64,000 nucleotides of DNA from an uncultured Bacteroidales bacterium (GCA_946401725.1 CAMIVE010000007.1:1-64000); one strand, 5' to 3'. Shown: positions 51,815 to 59,868, counted from the first letter of the stretch. Notes: generated by a model from the letters alone, not told the origin. Numbers and translations are program-made.

Positions 51815-52936
51815 ATGCCACTCTACGACCGCCTCAAAGACACCGCTCCCGCCGTATGGCTCTTCCGCCGCTACGAAGCCCTGCTCCGTTTCTGGACGCT
51901 TCGTGTGCTTCCGCCGCTGCGTAAAGTGGTGCTTCCGGGCTGTTCGGGAGTTCCGTTGATTGTTATCTTGGGCCGTTTCTCCAACCGCGACCTCTGGCAA
52001 AGTGCCAAGGCTTTGGCGTTCTCTTTCTTGATGGCCATGCCGCCGTTGCTGATTTTCTTCTTTACCTTGATACCCTATCTGCCCATCGAAGGACTGCAGG
52101 CGGAATTGCTCAACCAGCTGTCGCTGATCCTGCCAGGCACCATCTTCGACCGCGTCGCCGACACCATCAACGATGTCATGAGCCACAAGCATACCAGCCT
52201 GCTCTCCATCGGCTTCATCGGTTCGGTCATTCTCGCCGCCAACGGCATCCATGGGCTGCTGCAGTCGTTCAACTCGGTCGACCACAGCATCGAGTGGCGC
52301 TCCTTCCTGCGGCGTTACCTGCTCTGTCTCCTCCTGGTCTTTGTGCTTTATGTGCTGGTGGTGGCTATCCTGTCGCTGCTTATCGGCTACAAGTTCTTTA
52401 TCCAGTTTATGATACGCAAGAACTTCATGGCGGAGACTACCCTCAGCTACTTCGCCTTCAGCCTCGGACGTTGGATTATCCTGGTCTTCCTGACACTCCT
52501 CACGCTCAGCGTGCTCTATTATCTTGCGCCCGTCAAAAAACAGCGCATCAACTTCTTCTCGCTCGGTTCGTTGCTTTCGACACTCCTTATCTTCGGCCTC
52601 TCATGGGCATTCCAAGTCTATATCAACAACTTCAACAACTACAATTTCCTTTACGGCTCCATCGGGACGCTGCTGGTCATCATGCTCTGGGTCTATGCCA
52701 ACTGCGTGGTGATTCTGGCAGGCTATGCCGCCAATATCGCCATAGCCAACAGCCGCGAAGCGTCTTACGAACCCTCCCGCCGACAGCGCCGCCAACTCAG
52801 CCGCCGTTTCAAAGGCCGTCCCCACTATTCCCTCCGTACCGACAACTGTAGCGGACGCCAACCCTGCGGTTCCAACCTCTACCACAGCCCCTCCGGCATC
52901 TCCAAACTGAAAACAGACAACGGAAAACAACAATAA
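51815..52936 (+). CDS. YihY/BrkB-family membrane protein
   Basis: This 373-residue protein has about six transmembrane helices between residues 60 and 310 and the family motifs A-L-A-F-S-F-L-M-A-M-P-P (about 67-78), N-G-I-H-G-L-L-Q-S-F-N (about 143-153) and Y-G-S-I-G-T-L-L-V-I-M-L-W-V-Y (about 281-295). The family was once annotated as ribonuclease BN, which is not correct; function remains unknown. The C-terminal 60 residues are basic and low complexity. It lies 16 nt after nadC and may be cotranscribed. Confidence 0.9.
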   Translation: MPLYDRLKDTAPAVWLFRRYEALLRFWTLRVLPPLRKVVLPGCSGVPLIVILGRFSNRDLWQSAKALAFSFLMAMPPLLIFFFTLIPYLPIEGLQAELLNQLSLILPGTIFDRVADTINDVMSHKHTSLLSIGFIGSVILAANGIHGLLQSFNSVDHSIEWRSFLRRYLLCLLLVFVLYVLVVAILSLLIGYKFFIQFMIRKNFMAETTLSYFAFSLGRWIILVFLTLLTLSVLYYLAPVKKQRINFFSLGSLLSTLLIFGLSWAFQVYINNFNNYNFLYGSIGTLLVIMLWVYANCVVILAGYAANIAIANSREASYEPSRRQRRQLSRRFKGRPHYSLRTDNCSGRQPCGSNLYHSPSGISKLKTDNGKQQ

Positions 52937-52977
52937 CGTAAACGTAACCTCGCACTTTTTAAACCTATCAACAATCA

Positions 52978-54204
52978 ATGATCATCCAGAAATCCCACGG
53001 CAAAACCCTGCCAAACGAACCTGTCAACAGTGTGAAATTCAAAATGGTTGCCAAGACCATGCACGGCCTCGAGGAAATCCTCGCCGAGGAACTCCGCGAC
53101 TGCGGCGCCGAAGATATCGAACTGCTTACCCGTGCCGTTTCTTTCACGGGCGACATGCGCGTCCTCTACCGCGCCAACTACACCTGCCGCACGGCGCTGG
53201 CCATCCTCAAGCCTTTTGCTGAGTTTGAGGCCAACGACGACCAGGAACTCTATGACAACGTCTATCGTATCAAGTGGGAAAAAATCCTCGATGTCGACGG
53301 CACCTTCATGATCGACTCCAACACCTCGGGCGAGATCTTCACCCATTCCTATTATGCGGCCCTCAAGACCAAGGATGCCATTGTCGACCGTTTCCGCCGT
53401 ATGTTCAACCACAGACCCAGCATCGACACGGAATCTGCCGATTTCAAGCTCAATCTTCATATCGTCGACAACCATGTCACGCTGCTCCTTAACTCGTCGG
53501 GCGATTCGCTCCACAAACGCGGTTACCGTCAGGCAGTGGGTATCGCACCCATCAACGAAGTGCTTGCCGCCGGCATGATCAAGCTGTCGGGTTGGAAATG
53601 CGACTGCAATTTCTACGATCCCATGTGCGGTAGCGGGACGCTCCTTATCGAGGCGGCCATGATGGCCAACAACATACCGGCTCAGTATTACCGTCATGAG
53701 AATTTCGCCTTCAAACGCTGGAGCGATTTCAATATCGCGGAGTGGAAGAGCGTCAAGGAGCAGGAAGACCGCAAAATAGGCTCCATCGACTTCGAGTACG
53801 AGATATGGGGCAACGATATCGACCTCACCGTACTTCAGCAGGCCGAGAGGAACCTCCAGTATGCCAAGCTCCACAAGGATGTCATGCTCTATAACGGTTC
53901 TTTCGAGGAACAGGAGCCGCCCGAAGGTCGCACCATTATCGTCACCAACCCGCCCTATGGCGAGCGAATCAAGATAGAAGACCTCAACGCACTCTACACC
54001 AAGCTGGGTGACACCTTCAAGAACCTCTATGGTGAACGCTGCGAGGTATGGCTCATCACCTCCGATTTCGAGGCCATGAAACATATCGGGCTCCATCCGT
54101 CACGCAAGATACAGCTCTTCAACGGTTCCCTCGACTGCCGCCTCCTCAAATTTGAACTCTACTCCGGCAGCAAGAAAGACCGTTCCGAATCCGATAGCGA
54201 ATAG
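52978..54204 (+). CDS. THUMP-domain class I rRNA methyltransferase (RlmL-like)
   Basis: This 408-residue protein has an N-terminal ferredoxin-like/THUMP RNA-binding part (about 18-170) and a Rossmann methyltransferase domain (about 175-400) with D-P-M-C-G-S-G-T-L-L-I-E-A-A (about 216-229), the SAM acidic residue in W-G-N-D-I-D (about 277-282) and the catalytic T-N-P-P-Y-G-E-R (about 323-330), the N-P-P-Y type typical of N2-guanine or N6-adenine methylation. It corresponds to the N-terminal half of E. coli RlmKL, which methylates G2445 of 23S rRNA. The leader carries the recurrent TTTTTAAACCTATCAACA element. A fragment of poly-repeat leader follows the stop. Confidence 0.92.
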   Translation: MIIQKSHGKTLPNEPVNSVKFKMVAKTMHGLEEILAEELRDCGAEDIELLTRAVSFTGDMRVLYRANYTCRTALAILKPFAEFEANDDQELYDNVYRIKWEKILDVDGTFMIDSNTSGEIFTHSYYAALKTKDAIVDRFRRMFNHRPSIDTESADFKLNLHIVDNHVTLLLNSSGDSLHKRGYRQAVGIAPINEVLAAGMIKLSGWKCDCNFYDPMCGSGTLLIEAAMMANNIPAQYYRHENFAFKRWSDFNIAEWKSVKEQEDRKIGSIDFEYEIWGNDIDLTVLQQAERNLQYAKLHKDVMLYNGSFEEQEPPEGRTIIVTNPPYGERIKIEDLNALYTKLGDTFKNLYGERCEVWLITSDFEAMKHIGLHPSRKIQLFNGSLDCRLLKFELYSGSKKDRSESDSE

Positions 54205-54316
54205 TCCTCCGTCGATTCGCCCCCGTCCTCGCGGGCACAACATGTTCCCCCCGCAGCTTCGCCCCTTCCCAGTGGGCAAAAACCGTCCATTGGAAATTAT
54301 AAGCGCACCGTTAATA

Positions 54317-54348
54317 CCTTTCAAACCCTTTAAACCTTTCAAACCCTG
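54317..54348. repeat. Short AAACC(C/T)TT repeat before queG
   Basis: TTCAAACCCTTTAAACC and TTCAAACCC lie in tandem directly before the queG start. It is the reverse complement of the tract at 45623-45655. Confidence 0.75.
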
Positions 54349-54358
54349 ATATTCCCCA

Positions 54359-55258
54359 TTGCTTTCCGCCGATTTCATAAAGCAGCAAGCCTCCGCCTTA
54401 GGCTTCCAAGCCTGCGGTATCGCCCGTGCCACCGCCTTACCTAAGGACGAATTCCCGTTGCAGGAGTGGCTCGCCGCCGGTTTCTATGCCGACATGGACT
54501 ATATGCAGCGCCATGCCGACAAGCGGCAGGACCCGCGACTGCTGGTCGACGGTGCCCGCAGTATCATCTCCCTTTTGCTTGCCTACAAACCCGACCGCCG
54601 CATGGAGGGTCCCCACCGTATTGCGCAGTACGCCTATGGCGAAGACTACCATGAACGGCTGAAACGGATGTTGTACCAACTGATGGAGAGTGTTGCCGGA
54701 CGCTATCCGGATTTCTCCGCCCGTGCATTCGTCGACACTGCGCCTATCAGCGACCGCCACTGGGCGCAGCGTGCCGGATTGGGATGGCTGGGCAAGAACA
54801 CCCTGCTGATCCATCCGCAATGGGGATCGTACTGCTACATAGGGGAATTGGTGACGACCGCCGAATTCGACCATTACGACACCCCGATGTCCGACCGTTG
54901 CGGCGATTGCCGTCGATGTGTCGACGCCTGTCCCAACCACGCCATTGTCAGCAGGGGAGGGGAGAACCCGTTTCAGGTCGATGCCCGTCGCTGCACCTCC
55001 TACAACACCATCGAGAACCGTTCGGAGACGCTTCCGTCGCAACTCGACACCCGCGGCTATGTTTTCGGCTGCGATATCTGCCAGTTGGCGTGTCCCTACA
55101 ACGAGCAAGTCCCCGCTTCCATACCCCTCACCAACGACCGCAAAGCCGAATTGGAACAGCTCCCCCAAGCCGACGAAACCGCTTTCCGCCGCTTCACCAA
55201 GCACTCCCCCCTCAACCGCATCCGTTATCCCCAGTGGCGCCGCAACCTCAAGCATTAA
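54359..55258 (+). CDS. queG: Epoxyqueuosine reductase QueG (TTG start)
   Basis: This 299-residue protein reduces epoxyqueuosine to queuosine in tRNA using cobalamin and two [4Fe-4S] clusters. Signatures: A-L-G-F-Q-A-C-G-I-A near residue 13, R-A-F-V-D-T-A-P-I-S-D-R (catalytic Asp, about 122-133), G-W-L-G-K-N-T (about 142-148), the cluster motifs C-G-D-C-R-R-C-V-D-A-C-P (about 181-192) and C-D-I-C-Q-L-A-C-P (about 239-247). No in-frame ATG exists at the expected place; TTG at 54359 gives the normal N-terminus. The C-terminal HEAT-like extension of longer homologues is absent. Confidence 0.94.
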   Translation: MLSADFIKQQASALGFQACGIARATALPKDEFPLQEWLAAGFYADMDYMQRHADKRQDPRLLVDGARSIISLLLAYKPDRRMEGPHRIAQYAYGEDYHERLKRMLYQLMESVAGRYPDFSARAFVDTAPISDRHWAQRAGLGWLGKNTLLIHPQWGSYCYIGELVTTAEFDHYDTPMSDRCGDCRRCVDACPNHAIVSRGGENPFQVDARRCTSYNTIENRSETLPSQLDTRGYVFGCDICQLACPYNEQVPASIPLTNDRKAELEQLPQADETAFRRFTKHSPLNRIRYPQWRRNLKH

Positions 55259-55311
55259 AAAAAAGCGTGGCCGTAACTTCGATAATAATCATCATACACA
55301 GTACCTCATAC

Positions 55312-55437
55312 ATGAAACAAACGCTTCTTTGCATCGCACTTGTGCTGTTCGCCATAGAAACACGGGCACAGGATAATGAAACAAAACTCTCGCCTTGGGC
55401 GATGATGCATTCTTTAACCTTCAATCTTTTGCCGTAG
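55312..55437 (+). CDS. Short signal-peptide ORF, possible gene remnant
   Basis: This 41-codon frame encodes a good signal peptide (MKQTLLCIALVLFAIETRA, then Gln) followed by only 22 residues (rich in Asn, Ser, Leu). It could be a tiny secreted peptide or the 5' end of a decayed secreted-protein gene. No continuation in another frame was recognised downstream to 55500. Confidence 0.35.
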   Translation: MKQTLLCIALVLFAIETRAQDNETKLSPWAMMHSLTFNLLP

Positions 55438-55518
55438 GCCATGAGCACCTATGAATCAATTTAATCAAGCGAATAACCTTTACCCTTTACTGAAACCTTT
55501 TAAAATCCATTCGATATT

Positions 55519-56454
55519 ATGAAAAAAATGAATATCCCTTTGATGGCAACCCTGTTGGCGCTGTCGCTCATCGTTTGTCCAATTCTTTATTTCGCGGTAG
55601 GACCGGCTTTTGACGAAACGCAGCTGGAAGTGCTCAAACTTCTGGGCATCATTGCCGCCTGTAGTGCCGCATTCTGCTTCATTGTGGGCGAAGCCACCGG
55701 AAACAACAGCCAGATGGACAAACTGTGGAGCCTGCTGCCGATTGTCTACACCTGGGTGATAGCCTTCGAAGGCGGTATGAATACCCGGTTGGTGGTGATG
55801 GCGGTGCTCGCCACGCTGTGGGGTGCCCGTCTGACTTTCAACTTTGCCCGCAAAGGCGCCTATAAACTCAAGTTCTGGGAGGGCGTCGAAGACTATCGTT
55901 GGGCGGTTGTCCGCTCGGGTCCTGCGTTCAAGAGCCGCTGGGCATGGGCGGCATTCGACCTCGGTTTCATCTCTATCTACCAGAATGCGCTGGTGCTGAT
56001 GACTACCTTCCCGGCATTGGTGGCCATGCGTTCCGACAAACCTTTCGGTTGGATGGATGTCGTTGCCGCCTTGCTGATGTTGGCATTCATCGTTTGGGAG
56101 ACTGTCGCCGACGAACAGCAATGGCGCTTCCAGACACGTAAATGGGCCATGATAGGTGAAGGCAAGAGGTTGGAGGAGCTGCCGGCTCCCTACAACAAAG
56201 GCTTCAACACCACGGGTCTTTGGAGCCGTAGCCGCCATCCTAACTACTTCGCCGAGCAGGCTATCTGGGTCTGCTTCTACCTCTTCTCCATCGCCGCCGG
56301 AATGGGTGTCGTCAACTGGAGTGTGATAGGTGCTTTGCTGCTGGTCGTCCTGTTTCAGGGAAGTTCGTCGTTGGCCGAGGAAATCAGCGGCGGGAAATAC
56401 CCCGAATACGAACAATACTGCCAAAACACCCCGCGATTTCTATTCTTTAAGTGA
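55519..56454 (+). CDS. DUF1295 (steroid 5-alpha-reductase-like) membrane protein
   Basis: This 311-residue protein has about seven hydrophobic helices and the DUF1295 signatures: M-D-K-L-W-S-L-L-P-I-V-Y (about 73-84), G-A-R-L-T-F-N-F-A-R-K-G (about 102-113), and the C-terminal cofactor region L-W-S-R-S-R-H-P-N-Y-F-A-E-Q (about 231-244). The H-P-N-Y motif and following E-Q recall the NADPH site of steroid reductases. Substrate unknown. Confidence 0.9.
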   Translation: MKKMNIPLMATLLALSLIVCPILYFAVGPAFDETQLEVLKLLGIIAACSAAFCFIVGEATGNNSQMDKLWSLLPIVYTWVIAFEGGMNTRLVVMAVLATLWGARLTFNFARKGAYKLKFWEGVEDYRWAVVRSGPAFKSRWAWAAFDLGFISIYQNALVLMTTFPALVAMRSDKPFGWMDVVAALLMLAFIVWETVADEQQWRFQTRKWAMIGEGKRLEELPAPYNKGFNTTGLWSRSRHPNYFAEQAIWVCFYLFSIAAGMGVVNWSVIGALLLVVLFQGSSSLAEEISGGKYPEYEQYCQNTPRFLFFK

Positions 56455-56583
56455 TGGTATAATAGTATGTGATAGGATTGTTTATTTTGTTGATTATAAG
56501 AGTAAAATAAACCTTCTTCCTGCTCCGAAATGCTGCAATTTAGCAGATCGACCGCACAAATCTTTAACCTTTTTTTAGCCGCG

Positions 56584-56616
56584 TTGTAGTTTTCCGGTTT
56601 CTTTTTACGTTATTAT
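56584..56616 (+). promoter_or_regulatory. Putative ECF-sigma promoter of the sigma operon (autoregulation)
   Basis: TTGTAGTTTT (56584-56593), an 8-nt spacer and TTTTTACGTT (56602-56611) lie directly upstream of the ECF sigma gene. The two blocks, with the same spacing, recur at 58774-58801 before the 58849 lipoprotein gene. There is no TAnnTTTG box here. Confidence 0.65.
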
Positions 56617-56623
56617 TGTCGTG

Positions 56624-57091
56624 ATGCATCTGAATACTTTTGACGACCTGCTGCACCGATACCGTGGTTTGCTGTTCTCGCTCTGCAGACATTACAGCCG
56701 ACGCGGCACAACGGTGGAAGATCTCATCCAAGAGGCCTCCATGGCGTTGTGGAGAGATCGGGAACGGTTGCTTTCACTCTCGCGGGGGCCACAGCAGGCA
56801 GCATTGGTATGGAAGATCGCCCGCAACGCGGTGATCGACGATTTACGACGCATACGATCGAGCGAACCGTTGCCGGAGAATTATGAAGAGGTGTCGGAAG
56901 ATCATAGCTTGTTGCAGGAGCTGCACGAAAGAATCGCCCTGCTGGAAGAACCTGACCGCACGATTGTCAACATGCAACTGGAAGGCTACAGCTATGAGGA
57001 GATCGGTTCGCATTTGGGAATGACTGAAAAAAACGTGAGCGTGAGACTTGTGAGAATTAAAGATAAACTCAGAAAATTGATGGTAAAATGA
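56624..57091 (+). CDS. ECF-type RNA polymerase sigma factor (second)
   Basis: This 155-residue protein has region 2 (about 5-75; V-E-D-L-I-Q-E-A-S-M-A-L-W, and A-R-N-A-V-I-D-D-L-R-R) and region 4 (about 95-150; L-L-E-E-P-D-R-T-I-V-N-M-Q-L-E-G, Y-S-Y-E-E-I-G-S-H-L-G-M-T-E-K-N-V-S-V-R). The ATG at 56624 is preferred over the GTG directly before it. Its stop overlaps the next gene (ATGA), and the three following genes read in the same direction, so this is a four-gene sigma unit with its own bipartite promoter. Confidence 0.92.
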   Translation: MHLNTFDDLLHRYRGLLFSLCRHYSRRGTTVEDLIQEASMALWRDRERLLSLSRGPQQAALVWKIARNAVIDDLRRIRSSEPLPENYEEVSEDHSLLQELHERIALLEEPDRTIVNMQLEGYSYEEIGSHLGMTEKNVSVRLVRIKDKLRKLMVK

Positions 57092-57360
57092 CTGAAAGTG
57101 AATTTGAAGAGTTGTGGCAAAGGGCTGAGGCCGAAAGCCATGGAAAACGTTTCGCGGCTGAGTATGGTGACTGGCGTCTGAAACAACGCCGTATCAAAGG
57201 CGCTGTGGTGGCTACCGTTGTGGTCGCTGCAATGGCGTTTCCGCTGCTCAAAATGCAGCCACACCAGTCGCGGGATTATGATAAAATTTACTGTAACCGA
57301 GTGGGAACCGACGATGCACAGTGGGCGTCGTTGGCCTCTGAAATGCTGATGGAAATATGA
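57088..57360 (+). CDS. Short single-pass membrane protein, probable anti-sigma factor
   Basis: The 90 residues have a charged cytoplasmic head (1-36, rich in Glu/Arg, ending K-Q-R-R-I-K), one transmembrane helix (about 37-54) and a 35-residue periplasmic tail. It overlaps the sigma gene by 4 nt and the next gene by 4 nt. Size, topology and translational coupling match small anti-sigma factors of Bacteroidetes, though no named domain is seen. Confidence 0.72.
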   Translation: MTESEFEELWQRAEAESHGKRFAAEYGDWRLKQRRIKGAVVATVVVAAMAFPLLKMQPHQSRDYDKIYCNRVGTDDAQWASLASEMLMEI

Positions 57361-57764
57361 AACGATTTTTATTCATACTCTTGCTGTTGCTGCCGTTGGC
57401 GGCAATGTCGCAGGGCGAACTGTACAAACGCTACGCTTCGAGGACCGACCTCACCGTGGCGCAGGTCAGCGGCTTCAAGCTGAACGAGAACGTCCGCGTC
57501 GACGTGGTGCTTGTGGTGGCCGACAACGATGCGGCTTGGAAACAACTGAAAAAAGAACTCGGCGTGAAAAACGACAACGGTGTCGAAAGCTGGCTGGGCG
57601 TGATGGCACAACCTTCCCAACGCACCCGTTGGACAGGCCAAACGGTTCTCAGGGTAGTCGTCTCCCATTCCCGCCGCACTGTGGGCTTCTATCGTCTCGA
57701 CAACGAAAAGCAGTACGACGCCCTGCTGGATTACCAACTGGAAAAAATGAAAACAAAAAAATAA
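57357..57764 (+). CDS. Small secreted protein of the ECF sigma unit
   Basis: This 135-residue protein has a signal peptide (about 1-18, A-M-S-Q). The mature part has two Lys/Asp-rich helices and beta strands (V-D-V-V-L-V-V-A, T-V-L-R-V-V-V-S) and resembles, loosely, DUF4252-type secreted proteins (which often follow such sigma factors in Bacteroidetes); I cannot confirm that family from sequence alone. ATGA overlap with the membrane protein places it in the same transcript. Confidence 0.7.
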   Translation: MKRFLFILLLLLPLAAMSQGELYKRYASRTDLTVAQVSGFKLNENVRVDVVLVVADNDAAWKQLKKELGVKNDNGVESWLGVMAQPSQRTRWTGQTVLRVVVSHSRRTVGFYRLDNEKQYDALLDYQLEKMKTKK

Positions 57765-57793
57765 ACCATCAACCTCAAACATCACCCGAAATC

Positions 57794-58588
57794 ATGAAAC
57801 TTTTCCCTTATATAGTCTTGGCGGCAGCCTTGGTATTCACCGGCTGCGAGAATGATAACCCTGCCACGGGCAGCGACATCAATATTGAAAGAACGATAAT
57901 CTATTCCATAAACAATATCGAAATCCGTTCCACCTTGGAAACCGAGGCGGAATGGGATGCCATGCTGGACCGGTTCTGCGAACTGAGCCGCGAGGGCAAG
58001 GAGGTGGTCTTCTACAACACTGACCCCATACCGCATCACGACAATGTGAAAAGCAGCACAAAAGACAACAACCATACCATCACCACCACCGACCGTGAGG
58101 AACTGAAGAAGTGGATGAAGGCTATGGAGAAAGACGGTCTTACGGTGACTGTCTCCTACGACGATGGAACCGGCACCTGGAGCGGTACCGCCTATGCCAC
58201 CGCGCCGGCCATCAACACCTCGGGTGCTATCACTGGAACCTGGCGTCTGAGATGTATGGTTGTGACCCAACTGGATGACAACGGAGGTCTGATAAGTTCC
58301 GATCTCTTTGTCCCCGAGGAAGGCGGCAATACCATGTATTACACCTTCAGCGATGATGGCACGATGTCATTGAACGTTACCGCCGCGGGCAGCACCGTGG
58401 CAACCGACAACAGCACTTGGACGCTCTCTGACGACGGTGTGCTTTGCACAGACCTGCTCCCTAGTGGCGGATGCTGGAACGTCAACTGGATTTCCAACAG
58501 CACTCTGATTATCTCGCATCAGGCCGAAGACACCGAGGATGGCGAACTGTTCTACCAACTCCAATTCGACATCGTCACCGCAGAATAA
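57794..58588 (+). CDS. Lipoprotein of the ECF sigma unit, lipocalin-like
   Basis: This 264-residue protein has a lipobox (F-T-G-C, Cys18). Residues 30-135 form an alpha/beta part with an acidic stretch; residues about 150-260 look like a lipocalin-type barrel (G-T-W-R-L-R-C, Y-Y-T-F-S-D-D-G-T-M-S-L, S-T-W-T-L-S-D-D-G-V-L-C). Start 57794 was chosen for the signal; an open frame extends upstream through the previous gene but in a different register. Function unknown; likely outer-membrane lipoprotein of the envelope stress unit. Confidence 0.78.
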   Translation: MKLFPYIVLAAALVFTGCENDNPATGSDINIERTIIYSINNIEIRSTLETEAEWDAMLDRFCELSREGKEVVFYNTDPIPHHDNVKSSTKDNNHTITTTDREELKKWMKAMEKDGLTVTVSYDDGTGTWSGTAYATAPAINTSGAITGTWRLRCMVVTQLDDNGGLISSDLFVPEEGGNTMYYTFSDDGTMSLNVTAAGSTVATDNSTWTLSDDGVLCTDLLPSGGCWNVNWISNSTLIISHQAEDTEDGELFYQLQFDIVTAE

Positions 58589-58610
58589 CAATCCGCACCC
58601 CCCAAATCCG

Positions 58611-58765
58611 TACGATCCGCGTTCAAAAAAGTAATTCGTTCAATTCGTGTAATTCGTGTTCAAAAAAAATCGTGTTCAAAAAGTAATCCCCGTTTAAAAA
58701 AATACATTCGTGTAATTCGTGCGATTCGTGTTCAAATAAAAAAGCGATCCGCGTTCAAAAAAAAT
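58611..58765. repeat. Degenerate ATTCGTG/GTTCAAAA repeat tract
   Basis: Repeats of GTAATTCGTGTTCAAAAAA, ATTCGTGCGATTCGTG and GATCCGCGTTCAAAA fill this spacer. The same vocabulary occurs at 41741-41878 and 48851-49010. The ECF-type promoter of the next gene begins right after it. Confidence 0.8.
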
Positions 58766-58773
58766 CACCCCTC

Positions 58774-58806
58774 TTGTAGTTTTTTGAAATCTTTTTACGT
58801 TCTTAT
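58774..58806 (+). promoter_or_regulatory. Putative ECF-sigma promoter of the 58849 lipoprotein gene
   Basis: TTGTAGTTTT (58774-58783), an 8-nt spacer (TTGAAATC) and TTTTTACGTT (58792-58801) repeat the blocks found upstream of the sigma gene at 56584. Transcription would start about 40 nt before the ATG. Confidence 0.65.
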
Positions 58807-58848
58807 AGCAGAAACAAATCAATTAAAACACCTTTTATTTTACACACC

Positions 58849-59379
58849 ATGAAAAAAAGCATTTTTGTAATCGCAGCCGCCGCTATCGCGCTCTGCATGG
58901 CTTCCTGCCAGAAAGAAGAAAACCTCGCTCCCGTCAACACCCCCAAGGTGCAAACTACCGCTGACCTGCACAACACTGACTGGACCTACACCGTTACCTA
59001 CACCGAGTTCCTCTCCAACCTTCTGGGCACTGACCTCAGCTGCATGGGCGACATCGAGGACGACACACTCGCTTTTGGCCTGAACTTCGACGGCACCTAC
59101 GCTCACTTCTCTTTCCCCTCGAACATTGAAGCTTGGGGCGGCGACGAGAATGGTATGCAACAGATCTACGGCGTCTCCTATACCTACACTTATGACGGCA
59201 CCACCCATACGGGTTACCTCGATGGCGTAGCCGAAGATGAAGACGGCAACGATGTTCCTGCCCATCTCGAGTTCACCTACGACGATGCTACCGATGTCAT
59301 CACCTTCGTGCTGCCGATGTTCTATCCCGAGGACAACACCCCTGTTACCCTCACGCTGAACTTCAACCGCAACGAATAG
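58849..59379 (+). CDS. Lipoprotein, probable target of the ECF sigma factor
   Basis: This 176-residue protein has a lipobox (M-A-S-C, Cys20). The mature part (about 40-176) is a beta-rich, acidic and Tyr/Thr-rich lipocalin-like domain (W-T-Y-T-V-T-Y, L-N-F-D-G-T-Y-A-H-F, Y-T-Y-T-Y-D-G-T-T-H-T-G-Y-L-D-G). It resembles the 57794 lipoprotein in style. A T-rich terminator follows. Shared promoter blocks link it to the upstream sigma factor. Confidence 0.78.
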   Translation: MKKSIFVIAAAAIALCMASCQKEENLAPVNTPKVQTTADLHNTDWTYTVTYTEFLSNLLGTDLSCMGDIEDDTLAFGLNFDGTYAHFSFPSNIEAWGGDENGMQQIYGVSYTYTYDGTTHTGYLDGVAEDEDGNDVPAHLEFTYDDATDVITFVLPMFYPEDNTPVTLTLNFNRNE

Positions 59380-59399
59380 TATCTTTAGTTAAACAATAA

Positions 59400-59432
59400 A
59401 AAAGTCCGCCATTGCAGCGGACTTTTTTTGTT
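59400..59432 (+). terminator. Terminator of the 58849 lipoprotein gene
   Basis: AAAGTCCGC pairs with GCGGACTTT (9 bp, 59400-59425 with a 7-nt loop), followed by a T-run. Confidence 0.85.
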
Positions 59433-59542
59433 TGGTGACAAGAAAAAAGCAACGTATGCGTGTGCTCCATTTTTCATTGCTGCATCACGCAATAATGACA
59501 GCGGTATGCCGTTACGCAATTAAACCAAAACACATTACCTGG

Positions 59543-59769
59543 ATGAAAGAAATCAAGTGCCCCCATTGCGGTAAAGTCTTCTCTGTCGACGAATCTGAAT
59601 ATGCCGCCGTTTGAACCGCTGCGGTTTCCACATCGTAGAGTTCTGGAACAGCCATCAGCGCGGTCCCGCGGTGCCTGCCGAAGCGGAAGGCAACTGGAGC
59701 GAAGACGACGAAATGTTCGTTTTTAGAAAAGTGATGCCTGTCAGTAATGATAGACAACAAGAGAAGTAA
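59543..59769 (+). pseudogene. Decayed gene fragments: DUF2130 N-terminus and an unrelated C-terminal piece
   Basis: Positions 59543-59614 encode M-K-E-I-K-C-P-H-C-G-K-V-F-S-V-D-E-S-E-Y-A-A-V, the start of DUF2130 proteins (a zinc-ribbon-like Cys pair then a long coiled coil), but it stops after 23 codons. In another frame 59608-59769 reads R-L-N-R-C-G-F-H-I-V-E-F-W-N-S-H-Q and G-N-W-S-E-D-D-E-M-F-V-F-R-K to a TAA, which looks like the C-terminus of a different, unrecognised protein. The two fragments are joined and disrupted, suggesting deletion at the border of the accessory island. Confidence 0.6.
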
Positions 59770-59868
59770 CATGACATCGATTCCTCGTCCCTTAAGGGCA
59801 AAAGTCTTTAGGTATTCCACCTAATCATCATGTCAAGGACAACCCCTCTCAAACTTCATCAACCAGTC

